In this document: piece after piece, positions 1 to 4,850 of the stretch
How the letters are laid out: each line of letters opens with the position of its first letter
How positions within the stretch are numbered: the stretch's first letter is position 1
Assembly: GCA_937874515.1 (NCBI GenBank)
Contig: CALNBV010000204.1
Coordinates: 1-10,151, forward strand
Length of the DNA: 10,151 bases
Direction: 5' to 3'
Source of the DNA: an uncultured Paenibacillaceae bacterium
Lineage (GTDB): Bacteria > Bacillota > Bacilli > Aneurinibacillales > Aneurinibacillaceae
Made by a program: the position numbers and the translations under genes
Notes under the pieces: model-generated
The model's database searches: none
Seen by the model: only the letters and a program-made list of their open reading frames with translations
Told to the model about the DNA's origin: nothing

Positions 1-4
1 GAAA

Positions 5-169
5 TTAAAGATTCTGGATTGCATGTTCCCAGCTGGGGAAATAATATAAAGCATTTTTCATTAACTCTGGATGATTTTGTTTCACTTTCTTTTTGCTTAA
101 AGATTCCCCATTGGTATTAAGTTCCCTGAGCTCACTTACAACCTGTTCCATAGTCATTTCAGGTTCCAT
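5..169 (-). CDS. Small protein (54 aa) resembling an HNH-associated/DNA-binding repeat
   Basis: This complete short reading frame runs from ATG at 167-169 to TAA at 5-7. An AAGGGGGA ribosome site lies about 10 bases upstream (plus-strand positions about 180-187). The product begins MEPEMTMEQVVSELRELN and later reads HPELMKNALYYFPSWEHA. A short helix, a Gly-x-x-Leu-Ser turn, a lysine patch (residues 26-30) and a His-Pro-Glu-Leu...Phe-x-Ser-Trp-x-x-Ala motif resemble the short repeat found beside homing endonucleases and in small Firmicute proteins (HNH_repeat-like). Only one repeat unit is present and there is no nuclease domain. I infer nucleic-acid binding from the resemblance and the basic patch, nothing more. 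Methionines 5 and 7 are possible alternative starts. Its terminator, if any, is outside the window. Confidence 0.6.
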   Translation of the reverse strand: MEPEMTMEQVVSELRELNTNGESLSKKKVKQNHPELMKNALYYFPSWEHAIQNL

Positions 170-255
170 GTTCTAACATCCCCCTTTCTTTTATTCATGA
201 CTATTTTTCCCAACTACCTAAATTCTAATCAAAGGAATTTTATTTTCTTTTACGG

Positions 256-319
256 TAAAGAAAACTTGGATGGCGCCAAGCCTTTAAGGCGCCGGCGGCA
301 GCCTTAGTTGCACTTACAC
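256..319. repeat. Interspersed repeat, copy 1 (about 65 bp)
   Basis: This segment starts TAAAGAAAACTTGGA and contains GCCAAGCC, GGCGC, and then CCTTAGTTGCACTTACAC. A diverged copy lies at 2068-2134 in the same orientation. The inner GGCGCC...GGCGCC can fold as a hairpin around AAGCCTTTA. It is GC-rich compared with the surrounding intergenic DNA and carries no reading frame. It looks like a short dispersed element (REP- or MITE-like); the family is not identified. Confidence 0.6.
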
Positions 320-349
320 GAAAAAGAAAGTTTTATACTTTCTTTTTCG
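319..349. repeat. Perfect 13-bp inverted repeat next to repeat copy 1
   Basis: Arms 319-331 (CGAAAAAGAAAGT) and 337-349 are exact reverse complements around a TTTAT loop. It abuts the right end of repeat copy 1. The outer motif CGGTAAAGAAAA occurs on both sides (253-264 and 348-359), so 253-359 may be one composite element. The stem is A/T-rich and is not followed by a clean T-run on either strand, so a terminator role is unlikely. Confidence 0.6.
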
Positions 350-352
350 GTA

Positions 353-394
353 AAGAAAAAATGCAGCCTCCCCTTTTTATGGATGGCTGCATTT
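353..394 (-). terminator. Intrinsic terminator of the 171-aa protein gene
   Basis: Inverted repeat AAATGCAGCC (359-368) / GGCTGCATTT (385-394) lies 14 bases past the stop codon of the 409-924 gene. On the minus strand it is followed by TTTTTTCTTTAC, a proper T-tract. Confidence 0.85.
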
Positions 395-408
395 ATCATG
401 TCACATTA

Positions 409-924
409 TTAAAGAATACCTGCTTGAACTTTCACCTTAACACCAACTACGTCTATTTGTAAACCTTTATAAAACAATGGCGAAAGGCCTTTTACAGAGG
501 TAATAATTCCTTGATTACCTTCTTTAGGTGTTACAGCGACAACCGGTTTTTGGGGTTCAGTCGTTTTTGAAGAAGTGGATGGTTGAGGTACTGGTGTAAC
601 TGGATCTAAATTACTTTTTTCTGGAACAGTTGAAACTAAATCTTGTGATGGTACATTTACTTTTGTTGTACTCCCTTTGCTACTGGTAGAACTGGTTGCT
701 GTTGTTTGATTAGATGTTGTTTGATCAGGTGGTGTTTGATCAGGTGAGCCATTTGATGAAGCTGGTGTAGTCTGTTTAGGTTCTTGAATCTTTTCCTGGG
801 AAGATGTTGATGGTGGTTCCCCTTTCATAGAAAGGGTGGAGTTAGAATCTTCTGATTTTAATATATATAACCCCCCACCTAGAAGGAAAAGAGAAACAAT
901 TAATGCAATAACCGATCTCCGCAT
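409..924 (-). CDS. Membrane-anchored Ser/Thr/Pro-rich protein of unknown function
   Basis: The 171-residue product starts at ATG 922-924, chosen because AAGGAGG ends exactly six bases upstream; the GTG two codons earlier would touch the ribosome site. Residues 1-22 are MRRS followed by a hydrophobic stretch (VIALIVSLFLLGGGLYIL), then KSED. This fits a signal anchor or signal peptide without an obvious Ala-x-Ala site or lipobox. About residues 25-135 are a low-complexity linker rich in Ser, Thr, Pro and Gln with repeated DQT/NQTT units, typical of an extended extracellular spacer. The last 35 or so residues (from GNQGIITSVKG to VKVKVQAGIL) look like a small beta-rich module. I recognise no family. 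Location outside the membrane is inferred. It stands alone between its terminator and a 486-base gap. Confidence 0.7.
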   Translation of the reverse strand: MRRSVIALIVSLFLLGGGLYILKSEDSNSTLSMKGEPPSTSSQEKIQEPKQTTPASSNGSPDQTPPDQTTSNQTTATSSTSSKGSTTKVNVPSQDLVSTVPEKSNLDPVTPVPQPSTSSKTTEPQKPVVAVTPKEGNQGIITSVKGLSPLFYKGLQIDVVGVKVKVQAGIL

Positions 925-1069
925 GTTCACCCTCCTTAAGCCATATCTACTAGAAAAACATTAATCTACCCTGTTACTAATGCCTATATTTTATCATATT
1001 TATAGCCAGAGAAGATAGAAAAAACCATCTACGGAATAACGACAAACCCTATGAAAATCCCCTGTTTTT

Positions 1070-1091
1070 CGCCAAGCCTTTTGGCGACTGC
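1070..1091. repeat. Possible decayed third copy of the interspersed repeat
   Basis: CGCCAA-GCCTT-TTGGCG forms a 6-7 bp hairpin. It shares GCCAAGCCTT and the following GGCG...GCG...AG pattern with the copies at 256-319 and 2068-2134. The similarity fades after about 20 bases, so this is tentative. Confidence 0.3.
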
Positions 1092-1112
1092 GATAGTAAT
1101 TCTTTATGTGCA

Positions 1113-1142
1113 AAAAAAATAGGACATGAATGATTCATGTCC
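1113..1142 (-). terminator. Strong intrinsic terminator without an assigned gene
   Basis: Perfect 10-bp stem GGACATGAAT (1122-1131) / ATTCATGTCC (1133-1142). On the minus strand it is followed by TATTTTTTTTG. The nearest upstream minus-strand gene (1411-1752) already has its own terminator at 1334-1366, so this one may be a backup or may end a separate short transcript from 1143-1340. Confidence 0.75.
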
Positions 1143-1216
1143 AAAATCGCTACATAACGTGGTCAATAATTATTGGATTCGGAAAGGATAGTTTTAGTAT
1201 AAACGGATATTAGTAA

Positions 1217-1241
1217 TTTGTAGCAATTAAGTTGTTACAAA
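1217..1241. repeat. Imperfect 25-bp palindrome (operator or RNA hairpin)
   Basis: TTTGTAGCAATTA and its continuation AGTTGTTACAAA pair outward from a central TA with TTTGTA/TACAAA and CAA/TTG blocks. The only exceptions would be G-U pairs in RNA. No T-tract follows. It could be a regulator site or part of a small RNA. Confidence 0.35.
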
Positions 1242-1333
1242 TTTTAGAATCTTATGCATAATAACTTTATTTTCTCTAGTATCTAATAAGCTTATACCCC
1301 TTCTCCTTATGTGTCATACAATTCATGAGAATA

Positions 1334-1366
1334 TGAAAAAAAGAACCTGGTTTATTACCAGGTTCT
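1334..1366 (-). terminator. Intrinsic terminator of the 113-aa protein gene
   Basis: Perfect 10-bp stem AGAACCTGGT (1342-1351) / ACCAGGTTCT (1357-1366) with a 5-base loop. On the minus strand it runs into TTTTTTTCAT. It sits 45 bases after the stop codon at 1411. Confidence 0.9.
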
Positions 1367-1410
1367 CCTACTGCTGTAATTGTTTACGTTTTCATTAACA
1401 TATATATTTT

Positions 1411-1752
1411 TTATACCAAAACCCCACAAGCCAAGAATGTATCTTTTAATGTCTCTAATTCTCTTGTTCCACAAGCCTCATCCAGAACGACCATTACACT
1501 ATGAGCACTCTTCTCTTCCTCAAAAAAGAAAACAAACTTCTTCATGACTCGGTCATAACAAAACTTCACTGGAGTATTGTGGTCTTGAAGTAAATTATAC
1601 GCTTCTTGTTTCGAGAACTTGGGGTAATAGGACTTCATAGGATGGTTCATAGCATTTAGTACACATTGATACAATTCGGGCATCTGTCTCGTAAAATCCT
1701 GTATTGTTCCAATCAGTTCCTCTGGCTGCAAAACCTGCACTCTCCTAATCAT
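1411..1752 (-). CDS. Hypothetical protein, 113 aa
   Basis: The start is ATG at 1750-1752, because AGGAGGG lies eight bases upstream. An in-frame extension up to 1830 has no ribosome site and would lie across the promoter. The soluble product starts MIRRVQVLQPEELIGTIQDF. It is alpha/beta in character, with no signal peptide or membrane segment and three cysteines (in QCVLNAMN, VKFCYDR and DEACGTRE, plus a fourth near the C-terminus in FLACGVLV). The segment KFVFFFEEEKSAHSVMVVLD looks like two beta strands. I do not recognise the family. It is monocistronic: its own promoter (-10 at 1783-1788) and its own terminator frame it. The four-cysteine content is unusual for so small a cytoplasmic protein, but they are not in CxxC pairs. 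Confidence 0.75.
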   Translation of the reverse strand: MIRRVQVLQPEELIGTIQDFTRQMPELYQCVLNAMNHPMKSYYPKFSKQEAYNLLQDHNTPVKFCYDRVMKKFVFFFEEEKSAHSVMVVLDEACGTRELETLKDTFLACGVLV

Positions 1753-1782
1753 ATATCTCTCTCCCTCCTGTTCTTTAACGCA

Positions 1783-1812
1783 ATTATAAAATAAATAACA
1801 ATAGTTTGTCTG
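1783..1812 (-). promoter_or_regulatory. Likely housekeeping promoter of the 113-aa protein gene
   Basis: On the minus strand CAGACA (1812-1807, four of six -35 bases) and a perfect TATAAT (1788-1783) are separated by 18 bases. The predicted start of transcription is near 1776, giving a leader of about 25 bases that contains the AGGAGGG site. Confidence 0.6.
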
Positions 1813-1841
1813 TGATGAATTTTTGAACAATTAATTAAATA

Positions 1842-1871
1842 TGCAATATTTTTTTATAAAAAAATATTGCA
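1842..1871. repeat. Perfect 30-bp AT-rich palindrome
   Basis: TGCAATATTTTTTT (1842-1855), central AT, and AAAAAAATATTGCA (1858-1871) are exact complements. It sits about 30 bases upstream of the promoter of the 113-aa gene. It could be a cruciform-forming spacer, an operator or a weak bidirectional terminator. Confidence 0.6.
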
Positions 1872-1974
1872 ATTTGTATGCGCTTTCCTTTTGACAAAAT
1901 TGGACAAAATGTTCATTTTTCACTAATTTCCAAATTGAAAAACACTGTATTTCCCCCTTTGAATACACTAATAT

Positions 1975-2013
1975 TGTCCAAATAAATTGGACACCCCTAT
2001 GAGACTGGACACC
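1975..2013. repeat. Inverted and direct TTGGACA boxes
   Basis: TGTCCAA (1975-1981) and TTGGACA (1987-1993) form a 7-bp inverted repeat around ATAAA. CTGGACACC repeats 18 bases further on (2005-2013). Inverted boxes spaced like this suit a dimeric regulator, or they may be the worn end of an insertion sequence. Confidence 0.4.
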
Positions 2014-2034
2014 TCATCGGGCATCCTACCTACT

Positions 2035-2065
2035 TACACGGGGTTAAATCCCGTGTATTTTTTTT
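2035..2065 (+). terminator. Plus-strand intrinsic terminator with no plus-strand gene
   Basis: TACACGGG (2035-2042) pairs with CCCGTGTA (2050-2057) around a 7-base loop. It is followed directly by eight T residues (2058-2065). On the minus strand no T-tract follows, so the signal is directional. No plus-strand protein gene precedes it. Confidence 0.8.
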
Positions 2066-2067
2066 GA

Positions 2068-2134
2068 TAAAGAAAACTTGGACTGTGCCAAGCCTTAAAA
2101 TAGGCGCAGGAGGCCACCTTAGTTGCCCTTATAC
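2068..2134. repeat. Interspersed repeat, copy 2
   Basis: TAAAGAAAACTTGGACTG, then GCCAAGCC, GGCGCAGGAGGCC and CCTTAGTTGCCCTTATAC match copy 1 (256-319) along the whole length. There are scattered substitutions and a few extra bases in the hairpin loop. Like copy 1 it is followed by a small A/T-rich inverted repeat (AGAAATTTATAAATTCT). Confidence 0.6.
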
Positions 2135-2157
2135 TATAAGAAATTTATAAATTCTGA

Positions 2158-2191
2158 TAAAAAAAAAGACCACATGGTTTTATCCATGTGG
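2158..2191 (-). terminator. Intrinsic terminator of the potassium channel gene
   Basis: Stem CCACATGG (2170-2177) / CCATGTGG (2184-2191). On the minus strand it is followed by TCTTTTTTTTTATC. It lies about 90 bases beyond the channel stop codon, so the transcript would carry a short 3' tail. Confidence 0.85.
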
Positions 2192-2281
2192 CCAAGTAAG
2201 GGGTTTCGGAAGGCAAAATGCCTCACTGCTAAAAACATGATTAACTTGTTTTGATAATACTTTATGAAAGTTACAACTGAG

Positions 2282-2620
2282 TTACTTTCTAAATAACCTA
2301 ATATACTTCATAACAAAGGTGGCCGGCAAGATAAAGCCAATTAATGCTTCAACAATTGAAAGACCCCTTGCCCAACCAAAAGGCGTTACATCACCATAAC
2401 CTACAGACATAAGAGTAATACAGCTAAAATACAACGTTCGTAATATAGATTCCAAAGAATGGGCTTCATCGTGAATCGTTGTATAGTGATCAACAATAAA
2501 ACCCAAATTAAAAATTTCTAGCAAAAGATAGAGCAAAGCAAAGAAAATGCTAACATTTATATAGAGAAAAAATAGTCCTATTATGTGAATGAAAGTTATA
2601 TTTCCCTCTTTTTCCTGCAT
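2282..2620 (-). CDS. Two-helix (2TM) potassium channel, 112 aa
   Basis: The start is ATG at 2618-2620, with AAAGAGG about ten bases upstream. A TTG three codons earlier lies almost on the ribosome site. Residues about 8-36 form the first membrane helix (rich in Ile, Leu and Phe). Residues 37-58 are an outer loop. Residues 59-71 form the pore helix (LRTLYFSCITLM), followed by the selectivity filter SVGYGD at 72-77. Residues about 86-105 form the second helix, ending in the basic tail KYIRLFRK. This is the classic KcsA-type pore signature, here with Ser instead of the usual Thr at the first filter position. Four copies should assemble in the cytoplasmic membrane to pass K+. There is no RCK, cyclic-nucleotide or voltage-sensor domain, so it is a bare pore close to minimal length. 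It follows the holin remnant by about 105 bases but has its own likely promoter and terminator. Confidence 0.88.
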   Translation of the reverse strand: MQEKEGNITFIHIIGLFFLYINVSIFFALLYLLLEIFNLGFIVDHYTTIHDEAHSLESILRTLYFSCITLMSVGYGDVTPFGWARGLSIVEALIGFILPATFVMKYIRLFRK

Positions 2621-2664
2621 AGTAATCAACCTCTTTAGAATTTACAATTAGTTTTTTTGTACGG

Positions 2665-2694
2665 GTTATACCTAAGTAATATGTATGCTGTCCC
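2665..2694 (-). promoter_or_regulatory. Possible promoter of the channel gene
   Basis: On the minus strand GGGACA (2694-2689, four of six) and TATAAC (2670-2665, five of six) are 18 bases apart. This would place the start near 2658 with a leader of about 38 bases. The spacing and partial -35 match those at 1783-1812. Confidence 0.45.
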
Positions 2695-2725
2695 AATTGT
2701 AGGTAGTACGAGGCAGGATTTAGTT

Positions 2726-3079
2726 TCATTTATTACTATTTAGTTGTTTTGATTTCTGATAGGCCGCTTCAATCGCTGCCTGTACATCCTGTACGGAAAG
2801 ATTTAACCCGTAATGCTTTGTACTATCCATTACATGTACTACAGCTAAATTAAATTTTTCTGGTCCACTTGAATTTTCCCACTGCTTCCCTATATAAATG
2901 ACAGTATCTTTTGCAATGGCTTCTAATAATTGACGTTGGGATTCCGTAAGTTTACTATTTAACACCGCTTTATATTTTTGAATTATATTTTATATATATA
3001 TAAGGCCCGCAAGGGCACCCAGGTAAATTATATTTAAAATAATTTGGCTGGCTAACTCAGCAATATATTGAGAGTCCAT
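2726..3079 (-). pseudogene. LLH-family phage holin, interrupted by an in-frame TAA
   Basis: One reading frame of 117 codons plus TGA runs from ATG 3077-3079 to 2726, broken only by TAA at codon 30 (2990-2992). Codons 1-29 (MDSQYIAELASQIILNIIYL and on to LIYI) give a short N-terminus and one membrane helix. Codons 31-117 give a basic linker and a soluble domain beginning near KLTESQRQLLEAIAKD, with GPEKFNLAVVHVMD and LSVQDVQAAIEAAYQKSKQL. This layout, length and the final two-helix pattern match phage LLH-type holins as I know them. The ATG overlaps the amidase stop (TAATG) and has its own AAGGGGGT site seven bases upstream, so the N-terminal 29 residues are probably made. The C-terminal part could restart at GTG 2963-2965 (79 residues), but no ribosome site precedes it. 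It is either a nonsense-disabled holin, two separate peptides, or a readthrough case. The family call is moderate; the in-frame stop is certain as given. Confidence 0.62.
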
Positions 3080-4650
3080 TAAATGACCCCCTTATCAAGC
3101 AATTTAGTTAGAACTGTTGCCAATTCTGCCCTGGTTAATGGTTCATCAGGACGAAAAGCTCCTGTTGGATCCCCTACCATAAGACCTGCTTCTATTACGC
3201 GGATGATATTCTTCTCAGCCCAGTGTCCCGTGTAATCATTTACGGGTTCCACAGTATATTCCATCACCTTTTGATAAATAGCCAAAATGTCCTGCCCATA
3301 ATTGGTGCCAGGTACTGCCCATTTACCATTCAGGCTTTCCCATGTTGTTGCAGAGCCTCGATTTACTAAATGAAATCTTGGGTCGATCATTTCTTCTCCA
3401 AAAGGCACCGGGGATGAAGAACTATAGGCATACAGGTGCTGGATGTGTGCTTTCACACCATCTTCCAGGGTAGGAAAAGATGCACCTTGATTTCCCCCAC
3501 CTACTGCACCTATTCCAGCTAAATTGTTTTGCTCTTTTTTAACATCTCCTTCAAATCGATAATATCCAGTTTCTTTTAGCATTTGGCAAAAAGCCACATC
3601 GCCTCTAATCCCATATCTTTTGCTAATATCAAGATAAAGTTTAGGCAGCTCATCGGGAATCTCCTTATTTATGCTACGAGCGAACCCTAGGAGTTTTGAA
3701 ACGGCAGCTACACTCTCGCCCATAATAGGCATTCCTTCAGGTTCTGGCGTTGGGGTTGTTGGAGGAATGTATTTAGGAATGGTAAAGTCCCATCCACCAT
3801 CTTGTCTTTGTTTGGGTTCTTGCATAGAAGGTATTTTATTCCACTGCAGATAACTTTCACCTTTATACAAAACGGCAGGCACATCCACCCCAAGAATCTT
3901 AAATTTCACGGTATCTTTTGTAGGAAACTCGTAGGTGTAATCTATCCCTTCTCGATATCCTACATTTTTTAGAAAACTATAAATTAAATGTGTGTTAGTA
4001 TTCACCAGGATGGCCTTGGTTGCCACACCATTGACTGTCGCAGGTACTTCAGTGTATCCTGGAGCATTTCCTTCTGGAACGTATTTCACCCCAAAGTATT
4101 CACAAACCCCTTTTGCCGTTTCTACAGCTACTTCTTTTCGGAATGCTGACGTCCTAAGAAGCTTTGCTTCTTTCAAATTATCCATAAAAGCCGCTTCAAT
4201 AAGAACCGCAGGAGCTTTAGGCCCACTAACCATATACAAATGGCTGCCATCTTTTATACCACGGTTTTTCTGAGAGGTACCCTGAATAAGGTATTTAATA
4301 AGAATATTTGCAAACCGTTTGCTGTTTGTTTCAGGATAGTAGAACACTTCTACACCTTCTGGGTCATTACCATCAAACTTACCGTCATAGGCATTTGCAT
4401 GAAAGCTAATATGCAAAAAGGAACCTGCAGAATCTGAACGTTGTACCCTGGTTGCAAGAGGAACATCATATCCTTCAGGGGCACAATCTACTGCTATAAT
4501 TCCACAACGCTTCATTTCATTGGCAAAAAATGCAGCAATAGAATCATTAAATTCATTCTCTTTCATTACAACGCCATCAGGCATTACTGGCGTACGTTTT
4601 CCAGGTGTATCTGTGCCATGTCCCCCCTCATACGTCACAATAATACTCAT
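3079..4650 (-). CDS. N-acetylmuramoyl-L-alanine amidase / glucosaminidase with SLH domain, signal-less lysin
   Basis: This 523-residue modular peptidoglycan hydrolase should cut the amide between N-acetylmuramic acid and L-alanine and, with a second domain, a glycan-strand bond next to N-acetylglucosamine. Residues 1-190 are an Amidase_3 fold: the zinc ligands are probably His11 (EGGHG), Glu33 and His84 (SFHANA), and the catalytic Glu is Glu152 (VLIEAAFMDN). Residues about 203-275 are an unassigned small domain, followed by a Pro/Thr linker near 295-307. Residues about 310-465 are glucosaminidase-like, with Glu360 in QMLKETGYY as the likely catalytic acid. Residues 471-523 are one SLH repeat (TGHWAEKNII...FRPDEPLTRAEL). 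The N-terminus goes straight into the catalytic domain with no signal peptide, as in phage endolysins. The start is ATG 4648-4650, ten bases after AAGGAGGAG. The holin frame overlaps its stop. One SLH repeat is fewer than the usual three, so wall anchoring may be weak. Confidence 0.9.
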   Translation of the reverse strand: MSIIVTYEGGHGTDTPGKRTPVMPDGVVMKENEFNDSIAAFFANEMKRCGIIAVDCAPEGYDVPLATRVQRSDSAGSFLHISFHANAYDGKFDGNDPEGVEVFYYPETNSKRFANILIKYLIQGTSQKNRGIKDGSHLYMVSGPKAPAVLIEAAFMDNLKEAKLLRTSAFRKEVAVETAKGVCEYFGVKYVPEGNAPGYTEVPATVNGVATKAILVNTNTHLIYSFLKNVGYREGIDYTYEFPTKDTVKFKILGVDVPAVLYKGESYLQWNKIPSMQEPKQRQDGGWDFTIPKYIPPTTPTPEPEGMPIMGESVAAVSKLLGFARSINKEIPDELPKLYLDISKRYGIRGDVAFCQMLKETGYYRFEGDVKKEQNNLAGIGAVGGGNQGASFPTLEDGVKAHIQHLYAYSSSSPVPFGEEMIDPRFHLVNRGSATTWESLNGKWAVPGTNYGQDILAIYQKVMEYTVEPVNDYTGHWAEKNIIRVIEAGLMVGDPTGAFRPDEPLTRAELATVLTKLLDKGVI

Positions 4651-4660
4651 AACTTTTCAT

Positions 4661-4740
4661 CTCCTCCTTCACTATAGAATATTTTTAAACAATTCTTTTT
4701 GATTGTTATTTAAAGGAGATTAAGGAGGATTAAGGGACTT
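4661..4740 (-). promoter_or_regulatory. Lysin leader with three 10-base repeats complementary to its ribosome site
   Basis: Plus-strand positions 4711-4740 are three consecutive 10-mers: TAAAGGAGAT, TAAGGAGGAT and TAAGGGACTT. In the minus-strand transcript these read as pyrimidine-rich anti-Shine-Dalgarno segments. TCCTCCTT (4729-4722) is an exact 8-base complement of AAGGAGGA in the amidase ribosome site (4669-4662). ATCTCCTT (4720-4713) can pair with the overlapping GAGGAGAT, including one G-U pair. Sequestration of the lysin start is therefore possible. No convincing promoter was found between here and the rnjB terminator. Confidence 0.35.
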
Positions 4741-4753
4741 TAATTACTATTTT

Positions 4754-4773
4754 AAAAACACTGTTCTTCAGTG
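4754..4773 (-). terminator. Possible weak backup terminator after rnjB
   Basis: A 5-bp stem CACTG (4759-4763) / CAGTG (4769-4773) with an AAGAA loop in the minus-strand RNA is followed by TTTTT. It is short and sits just behind the strong terminator at 4801-4828. Confidence 0.3.
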
Positions 4774-4795
4774 GTCCTTCATGTGTGTCTACAAA

Positions 4796-4828
4796 TGAAC
4801 AAACCCCCTTGATTTCTCAAGGGGGTTT
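4796..4828 (-). terminator. Strong intrinsic terminator of the RNase J gene
   Basis: Perfect 12-bp stem AAACCCCCTTGA (4801-4812) / TCAAGGGGGTTT (4817-4828) with a four-base loop. On the minus strand it runs into TTTGTTCATTTG. It lies 22 bases after the stop codon at 4851 and separates the conserved locus from the lysis block. Confidence 0.9.
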
Positions 4829-4850
4829 TAAGTGACTGGTTTTATTTAAT

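Larger units (their letters stand above)
925..1341. other. Intergenic region with palindromes and an orphan terminator, no convincing gene
   Basis: No reading frame here has both a ribosome site and useful length; the best is a 16-codon frame on the minus strand near 1320. The stretch holds a small hairpin at 1070-1086, a strong minus-strand terminator at 1122-1142 and an imperfect 25-bp palindrome at 1217-1241, each listed separately. A0-T-rich -10-like sequences lie at 988-998 upstream of the 171-aa gene, but none has a good -35 partner. Confidence 0.5.
1872..2067. other. Gap with TTGGACA boxes and possible plus-strand small transcript
   Basis: No protein gene is supported here; a 22-codon frame at 1999-2067 lacks a ribosome site. 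TTGACA at 1891-1896 could act as a plus-strand -35, but the -10 position (CATTTT, 1914-1919) is poor. TTGGACA-like boxes occur at 1900-1906, 1975-1981 (inverted), 1987-1993 and 2005-2011. The region ends in a plus-strand terminator at 2035-2065. A short RNA of roughly 130-150 bases is possible. Confidence 0.35.

Noticed and set aside
256..319. A riboswitch such as the c-di-GMP type in the GC-rich repeat
   Set aside because: The conserved core sequences of that class are not present, and copy 1 lies between two terminators and not in a leader.
1753..1830. 26-residue N-terminal extension of the 113-aa protein
   Set aside because: It would be translated through the predicted -10 region and the AGGAGGG site, and has no ribosome site of its own.
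1999..2067. Plus-strand 22-codon frame starting MRLDTSSGIL
   Set aside because: It has no ribosome site and its last codons are the terminator stem and T-tract.
2990..3002. TA-repeat as a slippage (phase-variation) switch for the holin
   Set aside because: I read the frame with one or two TA units gained or lost; each alternative also meets a stop within a few codons, and a change of three units keeps the TAA. Only a base substitution restores the frame.
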